Of a stretch of 64,000 nt of DNA, positions 47,261-59,939 are shown piece by piece (the first letter of the stretch is position 1; every line of letters begins with the position of its first letter). Made by a program: the position numbers and the translations under genes. The notes beneath the pieces were generated by a model. That model was not told where the DNA came from, did no database searches, and worked only from the letters and a program-made list of their open reading frames with translations. Location: contig JAIOKI010000028.1 in assembly GCA_028335825.1 (NCBI GenBank), positions 235,474 to 299,473 of the forward strand, read 5' to 3'. The stretch is from Nosema muscidifuracis. Taxonomy: Eukaryota; Microsporidia; Nosematidae.

Positions 47261-48634
47261 CCTGAGAGGATAATAAATAACCCTTGGTTTTGCTAATCTC
47301 AAAAAGTTAACTATTTTAAATCTTTTAATGAATAAGCAGTCGATTTAATGATAAACAACTGTCACATTAGAATTTTTGTGGTATTATCTCAAAAAATAAC
47401 TATTTTATCTTTCTAATCAAAGTCTAATATTTAACATTAAGAAATATAAATATATTTATTATTGATGATATCTTAACGAAGAATATGTCACTTTATACTT
47501 ATATTTACCCCTTAAAATATAAGACTTTTTGACAAATAAATATTCCTTATCTTCTACTTATATTCTTAAATAAGATAAATTATTATCAATTATTATTACA
47601 TTATTCAAAATATGAAAGTATTTTTTATTCATTATTTACTTTAAGATATTTATCATACATTTATTTTTTATAGAATTTATTATTTAGAATATATTTGTAT
47701 GTAGGATAGAAATTATCACATTATATAATGGAAGAGTCTAAAAAGAAGAAGATTTATTTATGTATGAAATAAAAATAGAGAAATACTTCAAATAGTAAAT
47801 AATATATAAACATAATAAAATGCGAATATATACTTATAAAAATATGTGACCATATAAACATAATAAAATAATGCGAATTTATCATTTTAATATAATGACA
47901 AGATATGAACATAAAATGCGAATTCATAAATATTAATTAATTAAGTATATTTATTGAAATTATAATTCATACATTAACTATTTCACTATCACACACATTT
48001 TAAGATCTTTCTCAGGTATAAGTTTATTATATATTAGAATTGTATAAGAGAATTAGAAGGAATAATATCTGTACAAAAATTTATATCACATAGATAGACA
48101 ATACCAATGAGTATAAAATATAAATCTTAATCTCTAAATTTATAGAAATATAGACTACTATAGATAAACTTATAATACTTAATACTCATACATTTATATA
48201 TACAAATTATACATCTAAAAATTGATAACATGATTCATGTAATCAAAATAATCTAGTCAAGAAGAACTTTAAGATAGTATTTGTCAATTTGAGAGATCTT
48301 TAAATATTTTAGTTTTAACTTATCTAATAGTAAGGATAAAAAATATTTTAAATATTTCTAATTGAGGGTAAATAATATGTAAAATTATTTGTAAAAAGAC
48401 ATGTATTTTTCTATAACTTTCTTAAATTGCTGCTTTTTAATTTATATTAACATACTAAATGTTAAATTAATAATTGTAGGGTGAAGAAATTCAATAACTA
48501 TAAATATTACAATATAAACAAATCTTAAGTAAATTTTTAGTTCTAATTAATCTTCTGATAAAATAAAATGAATTTATCAATATAAAATCAAAAAAAATTT
48601 ATTTAATATAAAATAAAATTTTTAATCCTTCTAA
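47261..48634. other. Intergenic with one short repeat array
   Basis: No gene. A three-copy repeat lies at 47806-47930; the rest is unassigned A/T-rich DNA. Confidence 0.45.
47806..47930. repeat. Irregular tandem repeat containing AAAATGCGAATT
   Basis: Three copies of CATAATAAAATGCGAAT-like sequence, spaced about 50 bp apart with variable A/T spacers; the first two also share the preceding ATATAAACAT. Confidence 0.65.
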
Positions 48635-48934
48635 ATGCTATTATTATATTTACTACTATCATATTCTCTCGATGATATTCTTATAATAGATTTAGATGAT
48701 GGATCAATAAACAAAAAAATAAAAGAAACTTGTAAATACAGATCTGACAATGATAATTCAGAAATTTTAAATAATTTAAAATACATAACAAAGTATGTTA
48801 TAATTTTTTACATATTGTCATCAATATTTATTTTAGTTTTATCAGGAGTTTATGATTATTTATTTGGGACTTCAGTTTTTATATTCACCTTTGTACTTTA
48901 TTATTATCATTATTTATATGTTCATTATTTCTAA
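48635..48934 (+). CDS. Small membrane protein with leader and hydrophobic C-terminus
   Basis: Intact 99-residue ORF, start context CCTTCTAAATG. MLLLYLLLSYSLDDI is a probable signal peptide; a short charged region follows (DLDDGSINKKIKETCKYRSD), then about 45 mostly hydrophobic residues that could form two helices (residues about 52-72 and 76-97) rich in Tyr, Phe and Ile. No family is recognised. The arrangement 'short soluble part plus C-terminal hairpin' is reminiscent of the 28864 protein and of family A anchors, but no sequence match was found beyond composition. Confidence 0.6.
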   Translation: MLLLYLLLSYSLDDILIIDLDDGSINKKIKETCKYRSDNDNSEILNNLKYITKYVIIFYILSSIFILVLSGVYDYLFGTSVFIFTFVLYYYHYLYVHYF

Positions 48935-50449
48935 TTATATTTTTAGAAATAAGAAAATGCAGGAATAATTTGAATTGAAAAAATAAAAGAGATAATTTCA
49001 TTTTTATACTTATATTATCTGATAAATATTAGAGATTTATTTTTAATTATTATATTTTTGAATATCATTTCTACGCCATATTTTTATTCTAATTCATCTC
49101 TATAGACTTAAATCATGGAAGTATGAATATTATCATTAAGATACATCTTATATTATAAAACATATTTGTTTGAAGATTAAAATATATAAGTATTAATATG
49201 AGACTTTTTATACCGTAATGGAATAAATTAATTTAATCATCAAGAAATTTATAAATAAAAATTTTAAAATAATTTATTATTTTACCCCATGTAAAAGAAA
49301 TTAAATTAAAAGATAATAATAATATAAATTAAAATGTATTAACTTATCATACATGAATATCTATTATAATAATACTATTTAGTATTCTAAGATTGATCTC
49401 TTATGAATTAATAAAAATTTTATATTTTCTGACTTTATGATTTAATTGATAAAATTTAATCACTATCTTTTATCTAAATGATACTACCATATTATAATTA
49501 TAAATATAGAAAAGTAAGAATAATATTTTATGGGTTAAAAATTAGAAAAAAATAATGTTTCTTTAACATCTTTATATTTCCATATATGTGATATATATTT
49601 TACTCCCTTAAAATTTAATAATATTATATAATTATTATATTTATAATGAGGAGTGAGTCGATTCAGAAAAAATATTAACAATATAGAAATAATGAATTAA
49701 AAAAATATATTTAATGTTATTGAATATTCATTCATTCTGCTAATATCTTTATAATACCTAAAACTCTAATTCTTAAGATCACCATTCCTATCTCACTAGA
49801 TTTATTTTACCTGTTAACAATAATCTTAATAGAGATAGAATAAAGTAAGTAAATTTTAATGAGTTTATAAAGTTATCAGTATTTCTTCTATTCTTAAAAT
49901 CTCAAGATTATTATAAATATCTCCACTTCTTCTTCTACGACTATATCATTAATCTGATACAAGTCATCATCATAGATTGATGTTTACTTGCTTGATTCCA
50001 AGGGTCTCACATGTTTTTTTATTAATCTTCCATAGCTTAGAATAGATCTCTAATCACTCAATTATATCTTGATTTTATTTGATGTATTCTAAATTATTAT
50101 CCATGGGATCTAAAAAGTTGTCTTTTTTATGTTATGGGTCTAAAAAATAATTTTATGATTAGATTAATAAGTTAGAGAAGTCTTTTTTCAGCCTCATATA
50201 TATTATTAATTAATTAATAAAATGAATCATTAAGAATAAATTAAAATAACATAAATAAAAAAATATATTTATTAAGTATTATATAAATAATATACAATAC
50301 ATAATTTAATATTTTTCCTTAAAGATATAAATTAGATGATAGTAAAACTATTCAGAATATTTATTAAATCATTTTTGTTTACCATATTATTATCATGATT
50401 TTATATTTGAAAATTATTTTTGATTTTGGAAATATATTTAAATTGTATA
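48935..50449. other. Intergenic, no gene seen
   Basis: 1.5 kb without a supported ORF. A less A/T-rich patch near 49890-50060 is unassigned. Confidence 0.45.
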
Positions 50450-51545
50450 TATATATGTATAATGTGATTTCCCAAAACCCCTTAAGATTTTTATAAAAAA
50501 ATTATCAACATATATTGAATTTCTTTTGTATAAACTGGGAGTAATTGAATTCAATTATAGATGACTAGACCTATCAAGAAGGATACTGGAAATGCTCTAA
50601 TGTAACTTATAATGTCAGATTAACCACTCTAATGGTTAAATTATTAAATCAGTTGGAGTTTATATACACATTATGGTTTTTAATAATATTTTGAAATATA
50701 AAATGAAGAGTATTATAATAGTTATACTTGCTGATTCACCTTTTGTTTTTAGAAATGAGTTATTTAATTAAATTTTGGAATCCTTGTAGTATTTATAATT
50801 ATTATACAATGACAAGATGTATCATTTGATAATATAAAGGAATCTATTTATAGATTTAATTTAATTAACTTGTATTAAATCCTGATTTTTGATATTACTG
50901 AATTAAATTTTCCAAATGGCAGAAGTTCCTTCTTAAATAAAGATTTAGATTTAGTGAAGATTTTTAAGTTTTCTTTAAGTAGTTTTTATTAAGTATATAT
51001 TATACATGAAGATTCAATGGATAAAGTTTTCCTATGATCTATCGTTTTCTTTCTAATAAAACTAACAAAAATGATGATAATGTCTTTAATCTTATTAACT
51101 CTCCTCTAGACAATAAATCAGTGGAATTTTCCTAATATAATATTTATGATGAAAAAGTAGAAAGCTTATTAAATATGTATAAAGATATTATAGGACCATA
51201 TTTAGTAGAAAAAATATGTACTTTTTGGTTAGAACTAATAATGTTGTTGAAGTATTTCATTCAAAACTTTATAATCTAATTAATAAAAATAATTCTAGTT
51301 TCTTGTAGTACCTTAATAATCTTAAATATATTTAAATATTGAATGACTACAAGAGGAAAGTCAAAAAAATTAAATATAAAATATGTTGATCAAGAAAGCG
51401 ATATTAAGAAGTTGTGGTGATCTTATAATACAAGACTAATTACTTTAGAAGTTCTTTTGTGTAGATTGAAAGAAGCAATAAAATTAAATGCTTAAATATT
51501 TTTTAAGTAAATTTTGCGACATAAACGTATCATAAATTTTATAAA
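50450..51545 (+). mobile_element. Degenerate MULE-type DNA transposon, copy 1
   Basis: Plus-strand remains of a Mutator-like transposase. At 50584-50640 YWKCSNVTYNVRLTT resembles the FLYWCH/zinc-binding region found at the N-terminus of many MULE transposases. At about 51230-51270 TNNVVEVFHSKLYNLIN matches the MULE C-terminal 'TNN.VE..H..L' motif. Sequence at 51100-51526 is clearly homologous, inverted, to 63390-63850. The catalytic middle part is badly decayed. Possible terminal inverted repeats are ATTTCCCAAAACCCCTTA near 50470 and, inverted, the ATTTTGCGACATAAACG region near 51511. Frameshifts and stops make it inactive; length is about 1.1 kb. Confidence 0.6.
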
Positions 51546-53147
51546 TAAAAATTTTACAATAATTGGGATTAACTTTCAAAAAAAATCCAACATATTTATC
51601 AATTTATAAGCTACTAACCGAACCTGTTATTTTAGTCATTTTTAACAAAAACATGAGGAAAAGAAAAATTAATATTTTCGAAAAAAGAACCATCTTTATT
51701 ATAATAAGAATTGTAAATCTTGAATAATTTTAATTAGATTAAAATTATTAATCATAAAGTAAAGAACAAATTTTATATAGAAATTTAGTAATTATGTTAT
51801 AAATTTAATGGAATAATTATTTTTAAAAAAATGAATGATCAACGTCAGGAAAATAATTTAAATTACAAGATTGAAAATCTAATGTATCACATTGGAATGA
51901 TATTTATGATAAGTTGTTACAAGAAAAAGTGCATATGAAGGTCTAGATAGAATTTTATGAAAGGATATGAAGAGAATATCATTTTTAAGAAGTAAATATT
52001 GCCAAAAATATAACATATAAACAAATACTAAAATTGTAAAGAAAGATTTAATAAAATATTATCATAATGACTATATTGTTAGATAAGGAGGAATATATGA
52101 TTTAAAACAAAAAATGGTAAAATTATTATTTTAAGAGAAGTATAGAACAACACGTCATTAAGTATATATAAAACAAAATATTTATGATCTAATATTTTTT
52201 GTCAATTACTTATTCATCAATCTTTTCAATTTAAACTTCTGACAAGTCTGCTTCTTTTTAATATTTATTATAGATTTCTTATGACTCTTGTTCATAGTTT
52301 AGCTTTCTAAAGTTCCTCTGAGTACTTTATTAAAATCTCATCTTTTATTCAACTTTTTAATTTGAGTTACATTTTATATCTTGTAACCACTAATAGTATC
52401 ATTATTGAAATAAATTTGTATAAAAAATAATTGATCATATTTGTGTTTCATCTAGGTTAGGTAGGTTATTTATCACAAAACTTATTTTTACATATATTAA
52501 ATATTTATGAACTATTAACAATATTTTGAATTTAATATTAATTTAAAATTTGATCAATTTATAAAAATTTAATTAATTACTTTATAAATCGAAACGAACT
52601 ATATAATTAAATTTAAGTACATTGTAGTGAAATTTGATTTTATGATAAAATGATTAATAAAAAATACTTGAATCAATAATTAATAATATTCTAGATCAAG
52701 TAAATGTGAGACCAAAATAACTTCTTTTGTAGTTATATTTAACAACTTAGTAACTACTTACCACAAAAATATACAGATCAGAGTTCTCAAGAACATTCTT
52801 GAAAGTATGTCTTGCGATCATAGATGAGAACACATGTAAAGAAAGAACTGCAAGTAGCATCTTTCTATGATAGATACCATTCATCTATTGTAATTCTGAA
52901 AATAAATAACAAATTTTAGTAAATTTAGATAAAAAATCTAGTTTATATAATCATAGTGTATTTTATAGTATTGTAAGATGAAATTTTAATTAAAATTTTA
53001 TAACTTTTTTAAATTAAAATTAATATCAATATAAAATATTTTTTAAATATTTTAAAATCACTTTCATACAATACTTTTTTAGATTAAAATCATAAGATTT
53101 TAATTAAAATATTATTAATTAAAAATAAACTATATAAATACATAACA
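51546..53147. other. Intergenic with unassigned remnants
   Basis: No gene. Plus-strand scraps near 51840-52160 (e.g. KDLIKYYHNDYIVR) are coding-like and may be mobile-element debris. A less A/T-rich patch near 52230-52350 is unassigned. Confidence 0.4.
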
Positions 53148-53160
53148 CCCAAAATTTAAA
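53148..53160 (+). promoter_or_regulatory. CCC-type start signal before ATG 53161
   Basis: ACACCC followed by a ten-base A/T spacer precedes ATG 53161. Confidence 0.4.
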
Positions 53161-54221
53161 ATGAAGACACCTAATACCAACAATACTAACAAAGTTTCTC
53201 TTCCTATTAACAATCCAGAACGAAACGAAATTAATAAAGATGCAGCGGAAGATCAAAATATTGAAGGATTAGGAGCACATGAATTGATAATTTGAATTCT
53301 TCTAACAAGGTAGCTGCTACAAATTCTACTTCAGAAATATTACTTAACCCAAGTACAAAAGCTAATTTTGAATATATAGATAAATTTATTGATTGGAAAT
53401 TTGATGTTATAATTTCGAAGATACAAATGTGTAAGAATATGACACAAAACGTAAATGTTCAAGATTCTGAAAAAAGAGAAATCAGTATAATACCAAAATG
53501 TTTGGAGCATTATACTAGAAAGTTATGTAATTGTGATCCAATTTGCTTAAAATATTCTTATGATTATTTATCGTTTTACAGAATATGTACATTATATGAT
53601 TTTGAAAACATTTATACAGATGATAAGTATATTGAAGGGTGTGATAAATACGATTATCGACCGATAAACAAAAAACTGGTAAAATATGACGTAGGTAAAC
53701 ATGTCGATAAAGCCAAGGATATTTTTTTTAAAAAATTAGAAGAGCTTTGTGATAATGCTTCTAATATAAATGCTGTCAGATGCAGTGCGTATGAATTACG
53801 TGACGAATGTTTTAACAACTTGAAGTGTTTGTCTGATGCTGTAAGTCGAGATATTCAATCAGATTGTAAGAACGAAGATTTTGAGAATCAACTTAATGAA
53901 ATTAGCAAAATATTGAATGTTGAATTAATGATAAGAAGCCCTGAAGATTTATCTGTTAGACATGATCCTGTTCATTATGGAAGAAGATTACATAGTATTG
54001 AAGAAATTTCTACAGTTGAAAATTCTACTGAAACTAAAGATTTCGATATAAATACTGTTGTACCTGTTTCAGTTACAGGAATAGTATTGATAAGCTTATT
54101 AGGATTATATTCTGTTAAGAATAAGAAGAATAAAATGAAATTAGGATGCGGTCTTACTGGTGCATTTATCATTATAATATCTTTGATAATCTACTTAATA
54201 TCATCTGGAATATTTAATTAA
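53161..54221 (+). CDS. Family A: 12-cysteine membrane protein, one frame break
   Basis: The main open frame ends at 54221 and encodes the family A core: PKCLEHYTRKLCNCDPIC, then C-x8-C (YELRDE inside) and C-x5-C, twelve aligned cysteines in all, and a C-terminal hairpin with KNKKNKMK between the helices. This frame has no ATG before the conserved start region; the first in-frame ATG lies inside it, at the residue before cysteine 1. Just upstream, in another frame, ATG 53161 with a CCC signal opens 44 codons (MKTPNTNNTNKVSLPINNPE) that overlap the main frame at 53283-53295. A single frame change there would join them. Either a recent indel, an assembly error, or an unusual expression mechanism is involved. 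A GYGRRL-like dibasic site lies before the anchor. Confidence 0.75.
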
Positions 54222-57200
54222 ATATTTTGCATCAATTTATATTGGGTGGTATATTTCACAAATATATTATTATACTGCCTAAAATTGAGTATTGTAATCA
54301 CTTAAAAGATTAATTAACATAATGTCTTTTTATTTTATAAGAATTGGTCAATGAATATGTATGTAAATCTTAATGATTATATGAAGCAAAATCGATATAA
54401 AAATGAGATATATCAATTCTGAAAACTATTTAAGTTATAGATCTTCAGTTAAATTAATCATAAAGAAATATGAAAATATAAGTTATTCATCAAACTCCTT
54501 TTCTTTGATACATATCTTTAAAATTTTTCACATAAATTTCAATATTTACCTTCAATAACAAATTTGCACAATTTATTAACTCTATAAAATTTTAAATGCT
54601 CATCAATCAAGGCTATTCGTTACAGAAACATTTTCTTATCATTTTTTGCAATCCATGGTAAATTCTTCTATAATTAGTTTAATTGTTTTAACTTATTTAT
54701 AGTATTGTGAAACTCTTTAACAAACCAATCAAACAAAAAATATAATTTGTATGACTTCTTAAATAATAAATCTTTTTAATCATAGGTATACAGTAAAAAT
54801 GATCCAAAGAATCTCAAAAATTTATATGACTGTAGTAGTGTATTTATATTTCACTAGAACTATCAAATAATTTTTTGTTGATAAATGGTAACATTCATGG
54901 TCTACTTATGATAGAATATCGAATCAATTAGATTTGAAAATCACATTCTTTAGAAATTTCAAACCTTAGATTGAATAATTATCTTGTGAATAAAATATTT
55001 ATAAACAGGTACAATTTATAACTATCATTTGTATTTTACCTTGGTTGTCTCATAGATCTGATAAAAAGAAGTCTATCCATAGTTGAATAGAATACAATTT
55101 GAACTATTTTTTATCTTAGTAAAAAATCATAATCTACAATTAGTTTATGCCATAAAATTAAAACTTACGAACTTCTCTCATCATTATTCTCTGATTTTAC
55201 TAAATTTTTTTTTACTTTTTTACTAAATATGGGTATAAAAAATACTAGACTTCAATCTAATGATATAATATCGTTATTCAAAAAGTCAATAATTGCTTTA
55301 CTGACAATAATTTTTTATCTTAGTTAAATCCATATATGTCACAACAAATATTACTGTAAATAAAAATCGAAATTTTATTCGCACCATATTTCTTAATAAT
55401 ATGTCAATCAAGTATCTTTATATATAGTGCATAAATAACAATTTAACCAATCAATATCTGCTATACCTTAACTTTTCTATTTATTTATATTTCTAGAATA
55501 GGTATGTTTTATCTTCTATATCTCATTTCAATCACATTTATTTGTTGCATTAATCTTTGATTCTTATAGAAAATAGATAGACGACATACCCTGTTTCGAC
55601 TGTTCTTATAAGTACGAGGATATTAGATGAAAGATAGTTCTAAATTTTAAAATTTTCTTATATAATATATTAAATTTAATACTAAGACCAAAGTCTTTAT
55701 TGTTTTACTCCTTATAGTTTTAATTTTATCATAAAAGATTATAGATTAAATCTTCAATAAAAAGTTCAGTGTCTTTATTTCTATTTCTGTTACATGAGAT
55801 AGTAAGTAATTATAAATCTTTTAGTCAATTCTTTGTACCCGAACAATATACCAGATATTTATACTTATACTATGATGAATTTCTAATTTGGTCCTAGTTT
55901 TACTGTATATAGATGAAATATCTATAATTAAATGATTCTAGTCATTATATTTATGCTTTCTGATCCTTAAATAAGGTGAATTACCTTGTGCTGAGTCATT
56001 ATCGTATTTATAACACTATAAAATATTCATATAATAATATATCTAAACACATTACATATAAAAAATAGCCATTCTTTGTATTGCTAATCCTGAAGAACAG
56101 ATATCAATTCATGACCAAGATTACATTCTTAACGACTAAATAAACAGTTTAATTATACATCATATTAAACTGTGAGACAAAACTAGATATAGTATTTTTA
56201 GTACTATATGGATTATAAATTATTAATTTTTGAGTTACCTTCTTTATCAATATAGTATTTATTATGAAGAATAGAAATCTATAGATATATTTATATTTCA
56301 GATAATATTTTATAGAAATTCATGATCTATAGTTTGTATAAATTATTTTTAACATCTCTAGAGTCATATAATTCTAAAATTTTCTTTAGTATTTTACCAA
56401 CTTCAATGTATATATAAATATTTGTTCATGATTTTCTGAATATCAGGTAGTTATCACAAACAACGACTATCTTTTATGCACAAATAAGATGAAGTTTCTG
56501 TCATCTGGTAAGTAAAATTTAGTAATATCAAAATTATCTGAATCTAAAATACCAGTAAATGGCATACAATCAGACTTCAATCTATACATAGAGACTTTTA
56601 CAGTATAAAATAATATAATTCTTGCCATTGTTTCATAAACAAGCCTATATGTAGCTTATACAAATAATGAATCAGCAAGTATTGCTCTTCATTTACAATT
56701 TAATAAATCAGTAGTGTGTATATACTTAAAACTTGATTAATAAGTCAACATTAAAAGTTTTAACTTTTGCATTACGATATGAATTGAAGAATTGACAATA
56801 AATTTTTCTATTGGTACATTGTCCCCTTTGTCTATATATGTAATAATATATGTCTAAGATTTAATTTCTTTTATGTTGTTTATCCAATAGAAATTCATAA
56901 AAAGGGGTAATTTATTTAACGTTTTGGAAAATCAATAAATAATATTAACAAAGAATGTATAGTTCCTGTACAGTAGTGATCTAAAGGTATGTTAAAAACA
57001 AAGTCTGGTATAATAACAAGTATTCTCAGAAAATCAGTTCAAATGACATTTAGGACTAAGTAATTATATTATATAGAATAATGATTAAATTCTGCATCAA
57101 CAGAATTCATGTGTAAGTAGCTCATAATAAGTTTAGAGCATTAAGAAAAGGAAGCATAATTAATGAATTAATTACAAACAAATACAAAAAATATCCTGTT

Positions 57201-58081
57201 ATGTTATATTGTTTTATTTATAAATTTTGTTATGACCACGTGGCTTTTCGTAAGATGATAATAAAAAAATTTTATTATGTACAAATTATAGAAGAATCAT
57301 TCAATTTTTTTTGTTAAGTCCTGGTATAACGTAACATTTATGTACATAATCTTCATACCTATTAAATATTGAATTTGTAATTTTGGCTGGTAATTTTTAG
57401 AAATGTGAAATATTAATTATAGTTACAAAATTATATTTTTGAAATTACTTGTTTTATGTTCAATATATGTTTAATATTAGTACAATACTTTGAAACAATC
57501 AATTTATCTATGTATAATCAACTATAAATAGAAGATGAAATTCTACTCTTCTAACAATAATAAAGTATTTAAATTATCAATCAATATTGTTATATAATCT
57601 ATTAGAGTATCTACATTGTCTCACTCTCACATTATAAATTATAAAATCAGAATTTAAATACGTAATTTTTAATTTATTATTATCATTCAAACATCTTGAA
57701 TTTATAAAATTTAATTTCTTAAATCATGAGAATTCTAATTATACATGGAAAATTATTATCTCTTTTTCTGATATATATAAATGTTTGATATATTTTTAAT
57801 TTAAATGATAAATTTTTATTTGTAAATTAAAATTACACAACAATTACATAAAAATAAAATATTATATTAATTATGATAAATTTATTATTTTCTAACTACA
57901 AAAAAAATATTTCAAAAATATATTCATATAGTTTTTAAATTTAAAATAATTTAATTTAAATACAAAAATAAGAATTCTTTATTCCTTTATTTCTAACATA
58001 TCTATGATTTCTTATTTGTCAATTTTAAATTAAAAAAAAAATTAATTTATTTGAAAAAATATAAATTTGAAATTTTTTTTA
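54222..58081. other. 3.9-kb gene-free stretch
   Basis: No intact gene. Much of 54540-56900 looks like decayed retroelement sequence on the minus strand (separate entry). From 56900 to 58081 nothing is recognised. Confidence 0.4.
54540..56900 (-). mobile_element. Possible Ty3/Gypsy-like relic (fossil), low confidence
   Basis: Minus-strand scraps appear in the order of a Ty3-like Pol: a protease-like patch near 56770-56850, reverse-transcriptase-like debris between about 55600 and 56200, and integrase-like debris near 54600-54850. Each match is weak and the region is broken throughout. Only the collinear order and a base composition slightly richer in G/C support the call. It looks very old. 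Confidence 0.25.
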
Positions 58082-58088
58082 CCCCATC
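58082..58088 (+). promoter_or_regulatory. CCC start signal of the 58089 gene
   Basis: TACCCCATCATG places the C-run three bases before the ATG. Confidence 0.55.
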
Positions 58089-59708
58089 ATGAAATTTTTT
58101 GCTTTACTACATTTAATATCAATTGCTACATCTAAAATGAAAGAAGAAATACGAGAAGATTTATCTAAAATAATTTCGAAGAAAACTGATTCAGGAGATT
58201 TTTTATTTATAGGCAAAGATTTTAATCTTCCAATACATTCTTTAGAGATCTATGAAGATGTAATTTATTTTAAAAAATATGATGAATCACGAGATTCAGC
58301 AAATGAAAAAACAATTAAATTAGATAAGGAACTAAATGAAAACTTTAAAAGAAAGTTGGTTGAAATCATATGCGAATTTAAAGATAAAAAGAAGTATTTA
58401 TATATTGATGATAATGAATATAATATTAAGTATACAAAAATGATTTATAATATAATGAAAAATCTTTCAAATTATTCTCATTATATTAATGATAATGAAG
58501 ATTCTAAGTCAATCTTAGATTATGATAAAATTTTGATAAATAATTCATCTTTAGATTATTTTATTAACTACAGAAAAAGTTCTTATAGACTTTACGAAAT
58601 ACGGAAATACGATAATCTTGAATTAAATTTTAGTTTAACTCAAGATAGTGATAATATGTTTATATACAATATTGATATGAATGAATTTAATTTTAAAAAA
58701 TATGTTGAGTATTATTCTAAAAAGAATTCTAATTATAATGAACAGGATTTAAACGAAATATAAGTTTATTATCATTAATAAATATTTCCCGTCTTTATAT
58801 TGATAGATATTATGATATAGTTGAGTTAAGAGCAAGAGAATTTGATAACTGCAGAAAAATAACTGGATCTAATGAAAATGGCGTATTTGTTAAAAATATT
58901 ACTTTGAACCCATTTTAAATCTTTAGATAACTCTAGTAAAAAAGAAGATCAAAATCATCAAGTAAGATTATTTAATATTGAAATATTTATGAATTGGCGT
59001 TCTTATTTTAAAAATAAGTGTATCGATAAAGATGTTCTTGAAGAAATGAATATTTTTTTCAATACTTGTCAAAAATACAGTGTAGATACAATTGAAACTA
59101 TTTCAAGATTTTTTTATCTTATAAAAGATAGTAATTTATACAAGGACATTTTAACAAGTATTCTATCTAATAAAGGAAAAGCTAGAAATCTGATAATGTA
59201 TGAAATTCTATTAAAATTAGATTTAGTTGAAAAATGTAATAATAAACTAAATCTTGATTACGTTAATCCTAAATTAATCAAAGAAAATGATACCTCTAAA
59301 TATTACGAAAAACTTTCTCAGTTTATCATGGATGAAATTAGTTATAAACATGATAATATTTCAAGTGTCTTTTTTGATCTATTAATGTATTTTGAAATGT
59401 GTGAGATGTACGAGAAGAGAAAAAATAGAGATAAGTTTTCTAAAAATACATTGATGCTGTTTAAATTCTTTGAAAGTGTAGAAAATTTATCAAAGAATAC
59501 TTTCGATCAAATTATTTTTTGCATAAATCAATTCTATTGTAGGATTTTATCAAATGGAAAAAACTCTAAATATCGATACGATTTTTATACGTTAATACTT
59601 GAAAATATTAAATCAGAATTATGCAATTTAATTAGTTATAATCAGAATAAACCAAGTTATGATAATATTCATAATTTTTTGGATGATTATAAACGAATAT
59701 ATTATTAA
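58089..59708 (+). pseudogene. Family B: secreted ~540-aa protein with two compensating frame breaks
   Basis: The first part (58089-58763) opens with a CCCC signal and a leader (MKFFALLHLISIATSK) and covers the N-terminal 40 percent of family B, including FNFKKYV. The last part (from before 58989 to 59708) covers the C-terminal 45 percent, including LMYFEMCEM. Between them the coding sequence continues in the +1 frame (SLLSLINISRLYIDRYYDIV and on, to about 58915) and then returns to the original frame. The total is 540 codons, the same as the intact members (540 and 541 residues). Two opposite single-base changes would explain this; they may be real mutations or assembly errors. Closest relative is the 41314 gene. 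Confidence 0.75.
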
Positions 59709-59939
59709 AAAATTTAACTATTTATTTATTAATTAATTAAAAATACAATATTCAATTATTGCTGTCATAAAATAATATCCTGTTTTATCTTTTTCATGCT
59801 CTACAAGCAGAAATTTAATGGTGTGAAATATGAATTATTGGATTGAAATTTTGATGCTTTTCTTTTATAATAATAATTTTTTCTTGAAACAATCTTATAT
59901 TCTATTATATAGCTCAAATTAAATTTAAGCATTAATATA
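59709..59939. other. Intergenic, no gene seen
   Basis: Short A/T-rich spacer between the family B gene and a retroelement fragment. Confidence 0.5.
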
